The notes under the pieces were generated by a model. The model saw only the letters and a program-made list of their open reading frames with translations, was not told the origin of the DNA and ran no database searches. From an uncultured Collinsella sp. (GTDB lineage: Bacteria; Actinomycetota; Coriobacteriia; Coriobacteriales; Coriobacteriaceae), in the NCBI GenBank assembly GCA_958353395.1, contig CATWSG010000011.1, positions 1 to 64,000 of the forward strand: DNA of 64,000 nucleotides, given 5' to 3'. Positions within the stretch are counted from its first letter, which is position 1; every line of letters starts with the position of its first letter. Of this stretch, positions 33,822 through 42,187 are shown in pieces. The position numbers and the translations under genes were made by a program.

Positions 33822-35315
33822 CTAGGAGACGATACCGGTCGCGTTGCCGATAACAACGACGACGCACATGACGGCAAACATAAACCCGAGCGCCTTGAAC
33901 CATAGTTCGACAAAAGCACTCCCCCGATACCGACCGAGCACGGGAAAACGACGTCGAAGCCTACGCCGGTCGAGCATTCCGAATGTAATGAGCAACACCA
34001 GGCCATCGACCATAAAGAAATACTCAAGCGCCAAAAACCACGTTGGATAGTTTCGGTTTTCGCCCGTTGGCGTAAATACCGCAAAATGGCTGCCCATCAG
34101 CAGCAACAATGTTGTCGCATAGACGCATCCATTCCATATGCGCCCCACGGGCTCGGGGATACGCGAGAGCAGACGCACACATTTGGATGTCACGGGAGAG
34201 ACGATCGAACGCCGGCTTGCAGAAGACGGAAGCGTGAGGGCAACCGGCTGCTGTACCCGCTGCACCTGTGGCACCGCGGCCCGGGGCACGCTGGCAGCAG
34301 AAAAGGTCACGGGCGACGGTGCAGGGAGACATAGCTCATATGCCGCACGCGCAGCATGCCCCAGTGCCTTTGCACTCGCAAAGCGCTTAGCGGGATCGAG
34401 CGCCATCGCCATGCAAATCACATCCGCCAGCGGAACGGGAATGCCATGCGCCTCGCATTGCTCGCGCATGTCACGCCCAGGCTTGGGGTCAGTTCCCGTC
34501 AGGCAAAAGAACAGCAGCGCGCCAAGCGCGTAAATATCGCTGCGGACGCTCGTTTGCCCAAACCCAAACTGCTCGGGCGGCGCATAGGAACGCGTGCCAA
34601 ACTTGACGGTGTCGGCGTCGGCGCCATCGCGCCAAACGCGCGCAATTCCCAGGTCAATAATCACCAGCGAGGAAAAGGTCATGCCGGCATCGGTCGCGTA
34701 TCTCACGCCCGATACGATGATGTTCGAGGGTTTAAGGTCGCGGTGGATTACCGGCATCCCCGGCTCCCCCGCAGCTGCAAAACCAGCATGCAGCTCGCCC
34801 ACCGCTTCACACAGAACGGGATACAGCCCGCGGGCATAATCGGGCGTCGTCCCCAAGCGTCCCACCAGGGCCTCGAGTGTCTCGCCTTCGACATACTCCA
34901 TCACCACGTCAAGCTCGTCGCCCACACGGCGGCAATCGACGATTCGGGGCAAGTGCTCAAAACGACGACCGGCGCGCTGGGCCGCAAACAGGCGCTCATA
35001 TGCTCCGCCAATCTGCACCGAAGCATCGATGCGCTTGCGGACAAAGGGACCGAGAGACCCGCCGCCAGAGCCCTCAAAATAGACGAGTTCGGTCGTCTCG
35101 ACATCCGAGCACTTGAGCACGCGCTCCACACGATAGCTGTCATCGCGGTCGAGCGACGCCAAATGCTCGACAAGTGAAGCAGTCAGCTCGTCATCGGAAT
35201 ATGTTGGGCTCTGAGTATCCATGGTGCCCATCATAACGCAGGGTGCGGACACCCCATGGTGTCCGCACCCCGATCGTTTGCATGGCTGCTCTGGTGACAC
35301 CGCCGGCTCAGCCAT
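33822..35315 (-). CDS. Membrane Ser/Thr protein kinase
   Basis: Up to 497 residues. The kinase domain shows VIHRDLKPSNIIVSG (catalytic loop), VIIDLGIARVW (DLG in place of DFG), GTRSYAPPEQFG (activation segment) and RSDIYALGALLFFCLTG. The glycine-rich loop is EGSGGGSLGPFVRKRI. A basic linker then three to four C-terminal TM helices follow; there is no PASTA domain. The start is uncertain: ATG 35315 lies six bases after the stop of the upstream HTH gene, but ATG 35234 or 35222, just past a 13-bp hairpin, would remove a non-conserved N-terminus. The gene pair suggests the kinase signals to the HTH protein. Confidence 0.88.
   Translation of the reverse strand: MAEPAVSPEQPCKRSGCGHHGVSAPCVMMGTMDTQSPTYSDDELTASLVEHLASLDRDDSYRVERVLKCSDVETTELVYFEGSGGGSLGPFVRKRIDASVQIGGAYERLFAAQRAGRRFEHLPRIVDCRRVGDELDVVMEYVEGETLEALVGRLGTTPDYARGLYPVLCEAVGELHAGFAAAGEPGMPVIHRDLKPSNIIVSGVRYATDAGMTFSSLVIIDLGIARVWRDGADADTVKFGTRSYAPPEQFGFGQTSVRSDIYALGALLFFCLTGTDPKPGRDMREQCEAHGIPVPLADVICMAMALDPAKRFASAKALGHAARAAYELCLPAPSPVTFSAASVPRAAVPQVQRVQQPVALTLPSSASRRSIVSPVTSKCVRLLSRIPEPVGRIWNGCVYATTLLLLMGSHFAVFTPTGENRNYPTWFLALEYFFMVDGLVLLITFGMLDRRRLRRRFPVLGRYRGSAFVELWFKALGFMFAVMCVVVVIGNATGIVS
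35241..35270 (-). terminator. 13-bp perfect hairpin at the start of the kinase gene
   Basis: GGGTGCGGACACC (35241-35253), loop CCAT, GGTGTCCGCACCC (35258-35270). It lies between the alternative kinase starts (35315 versus 35234/35222) and could attenuate transcription or control translation. No U-tract. Confidence 0.6.
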
Positions 35316-35321
35316 CGACCA

Positions 35322-35744
35322 CTAACTCACCGTTTCCTCGCCAAAGCGATATAGCTCTTCATTGACCTTTTGGAGGCTACAGCCACGGTCGATGCAAAAG
35401 ATAATGATTGCATCGCGACGGTCCTTACAGTTGAGGACGCTCACTCCGGCAGCCGTCAGAGCGCGGTTGGTCTCCTTCATCGACAGCGCCATTGCAAAGG
35501 CAATCTGCAGCACCTTATTGCGACTCGGATGCCGCGCACCGGTAAAAATCTGATAGCCAAAGGTCTCGTTGAGGTCGGCCATACGCACCACACGCGAGCG
35601 CTCGAGCCCCTTCTCTTGCAGCAACTGCTTTAAGTAATCCGAAAGCGACGGGGCGGCAAAGTCGTGCTCTTTGATATAGCCATCGATGTTTGGCGCGTCG
35701 AGGAGTTCATTGAGTAACTCGTCCGTCAGCTTTTTATTGGGCAT
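35322..35744 (-). CDS. Helix-turn-helix protein paired with the kinase
   Basis: 140 residues, Shine-Dalgarno GGGAGGTGAGG. The middle segment SLSDYLKQLLQEKGLERSRV then VRMADLNETFGYQIFTGARHPSR has the layout of a Cro/CI-type HTH in which the recognition helix is replaced by an acidic NETFGYQIF. The C-terminal part (FCIDRGCSLQKVNEELYRFG) is helical. Similar short proteins accompany eukaryotic-like kinases in Gram-positive anaerobes. Only six bases separate it from the kinase, so one transcript is likely. It may be a kinase substrate or regulator. Confidence 0.72.
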   Translation of the reverse strand: MPNKKLTDELLNELLDAPNIDGYIKEHDFAAPSLSDYLKQLLQEKGLERSRVVRMADLNETFGYQIFTGARHPSRNKVLQIAFAMALSMKETNRALTAAGVSVLNCKDRRDAIIIFCIDRGCSLQKVNEELYRFGEETVS

Positions 35745-35783
35745 ACGACCTCACCTCCCATACGGCGCAACGGTAGCGACATG

Positions 35784-36329
35784 TTAGGCCAGCACCCAGC
35801 TTGCAGCAGCAGACTTATCAAACACGTTGGCAAAATAGAGAGCCTTCTTGATGTCACCATCAAAGTAGATATTGCCCGCCACGGAGCCACCGGCGGCAAG
35901 GGTACCAGACTGCAGCTCATCGGAACCCTCGCTGTAATAACCCTGGTTCTGCTGCGCACCGTTGGCGTCCTCGCCCTTCCAGTCGTAGATATTGTAATCT
36001 GCGCCCTCATCGCCATTGTTGACGTACGTGACGTGAATACCCGTCATGGTCGAACCGTCATAATTTGTAAGGCCGGGCTGGACGGAATCGACGACGACGG
36101 AAAGGCCAGCAGTCGTGGTCACCGTCGTGCCAACAGCCAGGTCAGTCGTAGGCTGCTCTTCCTTCTTCGTCTCTTCCTTCTTGTCGCCATCGCCGGCATC
36201 CTCGGTGACGGTCGCCTTATCGCTACCGCAACCGGCAAGAAGACCGGCAGTCCCCAAGGCAACAGTGGCGAATGCGCCAAGTGCAGCGCGACGGCTCAGC
36301 AGCACTTCGTTTTCGAGCTTATTCATCAT
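35784..36329 (-). CDS. Lipoprotein, DUF4352-like
   Basis: 181 residues. Twin-arginine-like LSRRAALGAFATVALGTAGL followed by the lipobox LLAGC (Cys about residue 34), so it is exported and lipidated. After a charged linker (Lys/Glu/Asp) comes a domain beginning LAVGTTVTTTAGLSVVVDSV and ending SWVLA, the pattern of immunoglobulin-like DUF4352 extracytoplasmic domains. Function unknown. Its translation start lies at the foot of a leader hairpin (36334-36382). Confidence 0.8.
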   Translation of the reverse strand: MMNKLENEVLLSRRAALGAFATVALGTAGLLAGCGSDKATVTEDAGDGDKKEETKKEEQPTTDLAVGTTVTTTAGLSVVVDSVQPGLTNYDGSTMTGIHVTYVNNGDEGADYNIYDWKGEDANGAQQNQGYYSEGSDELQSGTLAAGGSVAGNIYFDGDIKKALYFANVFDKSAAASWVLA

Positions 36330-36333
36330 GCAT

Positions 36334-36382
36334 CCTTCCTACGATCCGGCTACCGCGCCGGCACACAGCACATCGTAGAAGG
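36334..36382 (-). promoter_or_regulatory. Leader hairpin covering the Shine-Dalgarno of the lipoprotein gene
   Basis: On the minus strand CCTTCTACGAT (36382-36372) pairs with ATCGTAGGAAGG (36345-36334) with one bulge, extended by an inner GCCGG/CCGGC stem (36346-36350 with 36357-36361). The GGAAGG, which is the only Shine-Dalgarno before ATG 36329, is in the stem, so translation could be structure-controlled. Confidence 0.55.
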
Positions 36383-36490
36383 CAGCGAGCTCAAATTCAT
36401 TAGCTGGGAGCTAAGGTTGCGGTAAACGGCCAATACAGTTATCCAAACGCCGAGCAAACGCACTTTGCGCGACCGTCTGCTGGCAGTGCA

Positions 36491-36814
36491 TCAACCCACC
36501 GTGACGGATTCCCCGGTAAAGGTACTGATCATCAGCAGAACAAAGAACACCAGGTAGCTGACACTCAGTGGGTACGCAATGACTAGGAAGACGGCCCAGC
36601 CGACATTGGTTTTACCGTCGGCACGACGTTGCTCGCGATTGCGGCAGAGCCAAATCGTCACGCCAATGGCCACGATCAGCAACACGAGTGCCGCTGCCGC
36701 CAACCCGGCAAGCGCAAACATCACGCCAATGCTCACAGCGATGACCGGAAGCAGCAGCAAACCGCACCCGCATCCACCCGGACTATATACGGCAGACTGT
36801 CGGCGTCGTTCCAT
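36491..36814 (-). CDS. Small membrane protein
   Basis: 107 residues from the ATG at 36814 (Shine-Dalgarno GGAG); a GTG at 36820 overlapping the previous stop is an alternative. Arg-rich N-terminus, GGCGCG, then TM helices at about 20-58 (two, LLLLPVIAVSIGVMFALAGL and the following stretch) and one near the C-terminus (YLVFFVLLMISTF). No family recognised. It overlaps or abuts the end of the M20 peptidase gene and is probably co-transcribed with it. Confidence 0.65.
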   Translation of the reverse strand: MERRRQSAVYSPGGCGCGLLLLPVIAVSIGVMFALAGLAAAALVLLIVAIGVTIWLCRNREQRRADGKTNVGWAVFLVIAYPLSVSYLVFFVLLMISTFTGESVTVG

Positions 36815-36816
36815 CG

Positions 36817-38004
36817 TCACTCCAAGCCAAGCAATCGTTTGTAGACATCGAGGCCTTTGAGTAGGATTTCCTCGTCGAAGAGCATGCTATCGGTATGCAG
36901 AGCGCTTGTGGCATAGGCGGGGCAGCCATCCGAATCACTCGGGTTGTCTTGGCCCTCTGGCATACCCGTGCCCAGCAGGAAAAACACGCCCGGCAAATGG
37001 CGCTGATAGAACGCGAAATCCTCGGCAATTAACAGCGGCTCCTCCATAAGCTGCAGCCCGGGCAAGGCAGGCGCGACGCTGGCAAATAGCTCGGGGTCGT
37101 TGTCGACCGGCGGATAGCCCTCGGCAAAGTCGAGATCGTACGTGCAGCCCGTTGCAGCGCAGGCATCGTCCAGCACGCGGCGCACGCCCTCGCGTGCCCG
37201 GTCGAACATGTCGTCTGTAAACACACGCAGGCTGCCAGCCACATGTGCCTCCCCCGCCACCGCATTGCAGACGGTGCCGGCCTGCAGCAGGCCAAACTTA
37301 CCAATGCAAGGCTCGTTGGCACCCAGCTCATCCATGAGCTCGCGCTCGGAAACTAAGAACTTGGCCGCCGCCAGCGCGGCATCGTGCGATTCGTTTACGG
37401 GAACGCCGTACGTCTTGGCGATATGGATGCTCGTGCCATGGATATGAATGTGCGTCTCGCTTGAGCGCGCCAGCAGCGGACCGGAACAGCTCGCCAACGT
37501 ACCGGCGGGCAAATCGGGCCATACATGGAAGCCGAAGATGCGATCTGCCCCATAGCGCTCGAATACGCCGCTCTCGCACACTGTCTTGGCGCCGCCGGTC
37601 GTCTCCTCGGCAGGCTGGAACACAAAGAGCACGTTGCGCTTGATGGCACCCGGTTGCTCACGAATCGCTCGGTCGACAAAAGTCGCCGCCGCGAGCGCCA
37701 TGGCCATGTGTCCATCGTGTCCGCACGCGTGCATTTTGCCGGGATGAGTCGAGGCAAAGGCAACGCCCGTTGCCTCCGCGATGGGCAGGGCATCCATATC
37801 GGCGCGAATCGCCGTGGCATGCGTAGCGCCCACGCCGGCATCGAAGAAGGCACAGACGCAGCTCGGACACGGATGGGTCACCTCACAAGCGAGCGGCGCC
37901 AACACGCCCTCGATATAGGCGATAGTCTGCGGAAGATCGAAGTCGAGCTCCGGGATCCTGTGTAAGTCGCGCCGATAGCAACGGAGTTCTTGGAGCTCGG
38001 TCAT
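36817..38004 (-). CDS. M20 family amidohydrolase, probable N-acetyldiaminopimelate deacetylase
   Basis: 395 residues from the ATG at 38004 (AAAGGA upstream). MTELQELRCYRRDLHRIPEL, AIRADMDALPIAEATG, GKMHACGHDGHMAMALAAA, FVFQPAEETTGGAKT and LIAEDFAFYQRHLPGVFFLLG give the metal ligands and the M20D dimerisation-type fold. The same family includes YkuR (DapL), which removes acetate from N-acetyl-LL-DAP. The gene is divergent from the lysA-dapA, dapB, dapH operon that contains the matching acetyltransferase, so that role fits. Aminoacylase or hippurate-type activity is the alternative. Confidence 0.8.
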   Translation of the reverse strand: MTELQELRCYRRDLHRIPELDFDLPQTIAYIEGVLAPLACEVTHPCPSCVCAFFDAGVGATHATAIRADMDALPIAEATGVAFASTHPGKMHACGHDGHMAMALAAATFVDRAIREQPGAIKRNVLFVFQPAEETTGGAKTVCESGVFERYGADRIFGFHVWPDLPAGTLASCSGPLLARSSETHIHIHGTSIHIAKTYGVPVNESHDAALAAAKFLVSERELMDELGANEPCIGKFGLLQAGTVCNAVAGEAHVAGSLRVFTDDMFDRAREGVRRVLDDACAATGCTYDLDFAEGYPPVDNDPELFASVAPALPGLQLMEEPLLIAEDFAFYQRHLPGVFFLLGTGMPEGQDNPSDSDGCPAYATSALHTDSMLFDEEILLKGLDVYKRLLGLE

Positions 38005-38154
38005 AAAGGTTCCTTTCATAGGTGCGCGCCAGTTGCCATCTTATTGTGCCGCAAGATTGCCGCACCCTTATTTCCAGCATATCCCTGCATTTTTTAAACG
38101 TTATATACGAATACTCTTGTTTGCTAAAGTGCAACGTGGTAGGGTCATTACCAC

Positions 38155-38316
38155 TTGATAGAGGCGCGGGCACGAAGAACCGCGGGCGAGCCGGCAGGCT
38201 TTGACCCCGTGGGGAGGCGAAACCCGCCGAACTGGGTTTTTCGGGCACGAACAGCCTGGTGGGCCTGCGGGAAACACCCGCAGGACTGTCTGCAGCAATG
38301 CGGGAGCGCTATCCGG
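38155..38316 (+). ncRNA. Lysine riboswitch (L box) aptamer
   Basis: Conserved L-box blocks are seen in order: GATAGAGGCGCGG at the 5' P1 side (38157-38169), GGGGAGGCGAAACC-CGCCGAA (about 38210-38231), the CUGG...GCCUG region, GGACUGUC (38283-38290) and the closing GCUAUC (38308-38313), which pairs with GATAG at the start. It precedes lysine biosynthesis genes. Binding of lysine in the aptamer stabilises P1. Confidence 0.88.
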
Positions 38317-38375
38317 ACATTGGGTCCACGCTATGCGGATTCGATGCGCCGATGGCGCCGTCTGGATAGCGAGGT
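38307..38375 (+). promoter_or_regulatory. Riboswitch expression platform and Shine-Dalgarno of lysA-dapA
   Basis: CGCTATCCGGAC (38307-38318), which includes the 3' strand of P1, can instead pair with GTCTGGATAGCG (38360-38371), 11 pairs plus one wobble. The two pairings exclude each other. The second strand ends at the Shine-Dalgarno GAGGT (38371-38375) and no U-tract follows, so translational control is more likely than termination. Confidence 0.65.
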
Positions 38376-38384
38376 TTACGGGAC

Positions 38385-40694
38385 ATGGCATTGACCCCCA
38401 ACGAAGCGTATGCGGCCAAGCAGCCGTTTGTGGACAAGAAAACGCTCGAGCATATCGTCGAGCAGTTTCCCACGCCGTTTCATCTATACGACGAGGCGGG
38501 CATCCGCCGCAACATGCAAGAAGTGCGCGACGCCTTTGCATGGAACCCGGGCTTTAAGGAATACTTTGCCGTCAAGGCCAATCCCAACCCGGCGCTCATC
38601 TCCATTCTCAACGAATACGGCTGCGGCTGCGATTGCTCGAGTTATACCGAGCTCATGATTGCCCGCTCACTGGGCATCACCGGCCACGACATCATGTTCT
38701 CGTCCAACGACACGCCGGCGGCGGATTTTGCCCTTGCAGATAAACTGGGCGCCATCGTCAACTTTGACGACATCAGCCATATCGAGTTCTTTGAGCGCGT
38801 CGCGGGCCCCATTCCCAAGACGGTCAGCTGCCGTTTTAACCCGGGCGGCCTGTTCCAGCTCTCTAACGGCATTATGGACAACCCCGGCGACTCCAAGTAC
38901 GGCATGACCACCGAGCAGCTCTTTGAGGCTTTCCGCATGCTCAAGGCCAAGGGCGCCGAGAATTTTGGCATCCATGCCTTCCTTGCCAGTAACACCGTCA
39001 CTAACGACTACTATCCCAAGCTCGCACGCATCCTCTTTAAACTTGCCGTGCGCCTGGAGTGCGAGACCGGCGCACATGTCGCCTTTATCAATCTGTCCGG
39101 CGGTGTGGGTATCCCCTACCTGCCCGAGCAGCAGGCTAACGACATTCACGCCATCGGCGAGGGCGTACACGCAGCCTACGACGAGATTCTGGTCCCCGCC
39201 GGCATGGGCGATGTGGCGATCTGCACCGAGATGGGTCGCTTTATGATGGGCCCCTACGGATGCCTGGTCACCAAGGCCATCCACGAAAAGCAGATCTACA
39301 AGGACTATATCGGTGTCGACGCAAGCGCCGTCGATCTGATCCGCCCTGCCATGTATGGCGCCTACCACCACATTACGGTGATGGGACAGCCGGGTGGCCC
39401 TGACAAAACCACAGCGCCCGTCACGGACACCTACGACATCACGGGCAACTTGTGCGAGAACAACGACAAGTTCGCTATCGACCGCGAGCTGCCGCAAATC
39501 GACATGGGTGATGTACTCGTGATCCACGATACCGGCGCACATGGCTACTCCATGGGCTACAACTACAACGGACGCTTGCGCTCCGCCGAGGTCCTGCTGC
39601 GCCCCGACGGCTCGGCAGATCTCATTCGCCGTGCCGAGCGCCCGGGCGACTACTTTGCCACGCTCGACGTGCTGCCGAGCGGCCGCGAGCTGCTGGCCAA
39701 GTCGCGCGCCGAAAGTGCCCGCCGTCGCGCCCAAGACGAGCGCCTGGCCATCGCCGCCCAATGGAACAAACGCATCCAGATCGCGGACGCGAAGGAGAAA
39801 AACATGGATATCCGCAATCTCGAGGGCTCAATCGTCGCCCTTGTTACGCCATTTAAAAAGGACGGCAGTGTCGACTTTGACGCACTCGAGCGCCTTATCG
39901 ATTTCCACCTGCAAAACGGCACCGACGCCATCCTCACCCTGGGCACCACCGGCGAGAGCGCCACGATGACCGATGACGAAGACAACTCCGTCGTCGCCGC
40001 CGTGGTCAAGCAAGTCGCAGGCCGCATCCCCGTCATCGCCGGCTCGGGCTCCAACTCCACGCAGACGATGCTCACCAAGTCGCTCACCTACCAGGGCTTG
40101 GGCGCCGACGGCCTGCTGCTCATCACCCCCTACTACAACAAGTCCAATGAAGAGGGTATCTATCAGCACTTTAAGACCGTCGCCGATGCTGTGGACATCC
40201 CCTGCATCCTGTACAACATCCCCGGCCGCTGCGGCTGCGGCATCAGCGAGCGCAACGTAGAGCGCTTGGCCGCGCACCCCAACATCATGGGTATTAAGGA
40301 AGCCTCGGGCAACGTCGCCTACGCGGCCAAGATCGCGCACCTGCTGTCCGACGACTTCCGCATGTACTCGGGCGAGGACGCGCTCACCGTGCCGCTCATG
40401 AGCCTGGGCGCCTCGGGCACCATCAGCGTGTGGGCCGACGTACAGCCGCAGCTCGTGCACGACATGTGCCGCGCTTATCTGGACGGCGACGTGGCACGTG
40501 CCCGCGATATCCAGATTGCCGGTCAGCCGCTCATCAACGCCCTCTTTAGTGAGGTCAACCCCATCCCCGTTAAGGAAGCGCTCGCTCAGATGGGTATGAT
40601 CGAGGCAAACTACCGCATGCCGCTATGCCCCATGGCCAACGACACGCGCGCTGCACTTACCGATGCTCTGAAGGGAGCTGGTCTGCTTGATTAA
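38385..40694 (+). CDS. lysA-dapA: Diaminopimelate decarboxylase fused to 4-hydroxy-tetrahydrodipicolinate synthase
   Basis: 769 residues. Residues 1 to about 470 are a PLP decarboxylase: FPTPFHLYDEAGI, EYFAVKANPNPAL with the PLP Lys at about 64, GVGIPYLPEQQ, ICTEMGRFMMGP and GNLCENNDKFAID with the active-site Cys. From MDIRNLEGSIVALVTPFKKD (codon at 39804) a full-length DapA of 296 residues follows: LTLGTTGESATMTDDE, LLITPYYNKSNEEGIY with the catalytic Tyr, YNIPGRCGCG and IMGIKEASGN with the Schiff-base Lys. An AAGGAG seven bases before 39804 could give separate DapA. It makes meso-DAP into Lys at one end and starts the pathway at the other. dapB overlaps its stop. Confidence 0.93.
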   Translation: MALTPNEAYAAKQPFVDKKTLEHIVEQFPTPFHLYDEAGIRRNMQEVRDAFAWNPGFKEYFAVKANPNPALISILNEYGCGCDCSSYTELMIARSLGITGHDIMFSSNDTPAADFALADKLGAIVNFDDISHIEFFERVAGPIPKTVSCRFNPGGLFQLSNGIMDNPGDSKYGMTTEQLFEAFRMLKAKGAENFGIHAFLASNTVTNDYYPKLARILFKLAVRLECETGAHVAFINLSGGVGIPYLPEQQANDIHAIGEGVHAAYDEILVPAGMGDVAICTEMGRFMMGPYGCLVTKAIHEKQIYKDYIGVDASAVDLIRPAMYGAYHHITVMGQPGGPDKTTAPVTDTYDITGNLCENNDKFAIDRELPQIDMGDVLVIHDTGAHGYSMGYNYNGRLRSAEVLLRPDGSADLIRRAERPGDYFATLDVLPSGRELLAKSRAESARRRAQDERLAIAAQWNKRIQIADAKEKNMDIRNLEGSIVALVTPFKKDGSVDFDALERLIDFHLQNGTDAILTLGTTGESATMTDDEDNSVVAAVVKQVAGRIPVIAGSGSNSTQTMLTKSLTYQGLGADGLLLITPYYNKSNEEGIYQHFKTVADAVDIPCILYNIPGRCGCGISERNVERLAAHPNIMGIKEASGNVAYAAKIAHLLSDDFRMYSGEDALTVPLMSLGASGTISVWADVQPQLVHDMCRAYLDGDVARARDIQIAGQPLINALFSEVNPIPVKEALAQMGMIEANYRMPLCPMANDTRAALTDALKGAGLLD
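39792..39806 (+). promoter_or_regulatory. Internal Shine-Dalgarno and ATG for DapA inside the fusion gene
   Basis: AAGGAG at 39792-39797, spacer AAAAAC, ATG at 39804. Both sequence and spacing are ideal. The open frame runs through without a stop, so both fusion and free DapA can be made. Confidence 0.75.
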
Positions 40695-41427
40695 GACCGT
40701 CATTATGGGAACGGGCCGCATGGGCTCGCTCATCCGCACCACCGCCGAGGGCGTTGTCGACGCCGCCGGTCAGCACGTTTTTGATATCGTCGCCCAGATT
40801 GGCTTCGATTTGAGCAAGCTCGAGAACGCACCGGCCGCCGATGTAATCATCGACTTCTCGAACGTCGTTACCTTCGATGCCGTCGTCGCCTATGTCGAGC
40901 GCACGGGTGCCGCGTTGGTCTCGGGCACCACGGGCTACACACCCGATCAGATGGACCGCCTGCGCGAGCTGGGTCAGAACGCCCGCGTCATGCACTCCGG
41001 CAATTACTCCATCGGTATCGCAGCCCTGCGTCATCTGGTAGCACAGGCCACACGCGAGCTGCCCGGCTTTGACTGCGAGATCGTCGAGACGCACCACAAC
41101 CAAAAGGTTGACGCCCCGAGCGGCACGGCCAAGCTACTGCTCGACGCCATCGTCGAAGCTGAGCCCGAGGCAGGCTACCACCCCGTCTATGGCCGCGAGG
41201 GCATGTGCGGCGCGCGTGACCCCAAGGAGATCGGTATGCACTCGCTGCGCGGCGGCACCGTCGCCGGCGTGCACGAGGTGAGTTTCTTTGGCCAGGACGA
41301 GGAGGTCACGCTCACCCACCGCGCCACGAGCCGTCAGATCTTCGTCAACGGCGCCCTGGCCGCCGCTCAGAAGCTCGTCACCCGCGACCCCGGCTTCTAT
41401 ACCTTCGACCAGGTCATGTTTGCCTAA
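40687..41427 (+). CDS. dapB: 4-hydroxy-tetrahydrodipicolinate reductase
   Basis: 246 residues from a TTG at 40687 that overlaps the end of the upstream gene by eight bases; the N-terminus MIKTVIMGTGRMGSLI is the Rossmann NAD(P) motif. ALVSGTTGYTPDQMDRL follows. EIVETHHNQKVDAPSGTAKLL is the DapB signature with catalytic His and Lys, and FFGQDEEVTLTHRATSR is the family end. It reduces the DapA product to tetrahydrodipicolinate. TTG start with overlap implies translational coupling. Confidence 0.95.
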   Translation: MIKTVIMGTGRMGSLIRTTAEGVVDAAGQHVFDIVAQIGFDLSKLENAPAADVIIDFSNVVTFDAVVAYVERTGAALVSGTTGYTPDQMDRLRELGQNARVMHSGNYSIGIAALRHLVAQATRELPGFDCEIVETHHNQKVDAPSGTAKLLLDAIVEAEPEAGYHPVYGREGMCGARDPKEIGMHSLRGGTVAGVHEVSFFGQDEEVTLTHRATSRQIFVNGALAAAQKLVTRDPGFYTFDQVMFA

Positions 41428-41466
41428 CCAGGTATCAACCGTATCCACGAAAAGGAGAAACAGCAT

Positions 41467-42186
41467 ATGAGTAACGCAGCCGAGATGGATGCCCAGGAGA
41501 TTATCAACTACATCGCCACCGCGCCCAAAAAGACACCTGTCAAGCTGTACGTGCGCGAGAAGCCCGGCATGAAGGTTGCCTGGGGCGACGCACATGTCTA
41601 CGGCGGCCGTCGCGGCAAGACCGTCTTTGGCGACTGGGATGAGCTCAAGGCCATCCTCGATGCCAATGCCGACTCCATCGACTACTACGATGTCGAGAAT
41701 GACTGCCGCAACTCTGCCGTGCCCATGCTCGACCTTAAGGGCATCAACGCCCGCATCGAGCCGGGCGCAATCATCCGTGACCGCGTCGAGATCGGCGATC
41801 GCGCCGTCATCATGATGGGTGCCATCATTAACATCGGCTCCGTCATTGGCGAAGGCTCCATGATTGATATGGGCGCCGTGCTGGGCGGCCGCGCCACCGT
41901 GGGCAAGAACTGCCACATCGGCGCTGGCACCGTGCTGGCAGGCGTTGTGGAGCCCGCCAGCGCCACGCCCGTCATCATCGAGGACGATGTCATGATCGGC
42001 GCAAACGCCGTGGTCCTGGAAGGCGTGCACGTGGGCAAGGGTGCTGTAGTTGCCGCCGGCGCCGTGTGCGTCGAGGACGTCCCCGCCGGCGCCGTCGTGG
42101 CCGGTGTCCCCGCCCGCGCCATCAAGATGCGCGACGAGAAGACCGACAGCAAGACCGGCCTGGAAGAGGGCTTACGCCAGCTCTAG
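41467..42186 (+). CDS. dapH: Tetrahydrodipicolinate N-acetyltransferase
   Basis: 239 residues, Shine-Dalgarno AAAGGAG. The N-terminal AQEIINYIATAPKKTPVKLY and the left-handed beta-helix (INARIEPGAIIRDRVEIGDR, then NIGSVIGEGSMIDMGAVLGG and NCHIGAGTVLAGVVEPASA) match DapH of Bacillus (YkuQ) rather than the succinyl-transferring DapD. It uses acetyl-CoA to make N-acetyl-2-amino-6-oxopimelate, which commits this organism to the acetylase branch. Last gene of the lysine riboswitch operon. A family B structured element starts two bases after the stop. Confidence 0.94.
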   Translation: MSNAAEMDAQEIINYIATAPKKTPVKLYVREKPGMKVAWGDAHVYGGRRGKTVFGDWDELKAILDANADSIDYYDVENDCRNSAVPMLDLKGINARIEPGAIIRDRVEIGDRAVIMMGAIINIGSVIGEGSMIDMGAVLGGRATVGKNCHIGAGTVLAGVVEPASATPVIIEDDVMIGANAVVLEGVHVGKGAVVAAGAVCVEDVPAGAVVAGVPARAIKMRDEKTDSKTGLEEGLRQL

Positions 42187-42187
42187 G

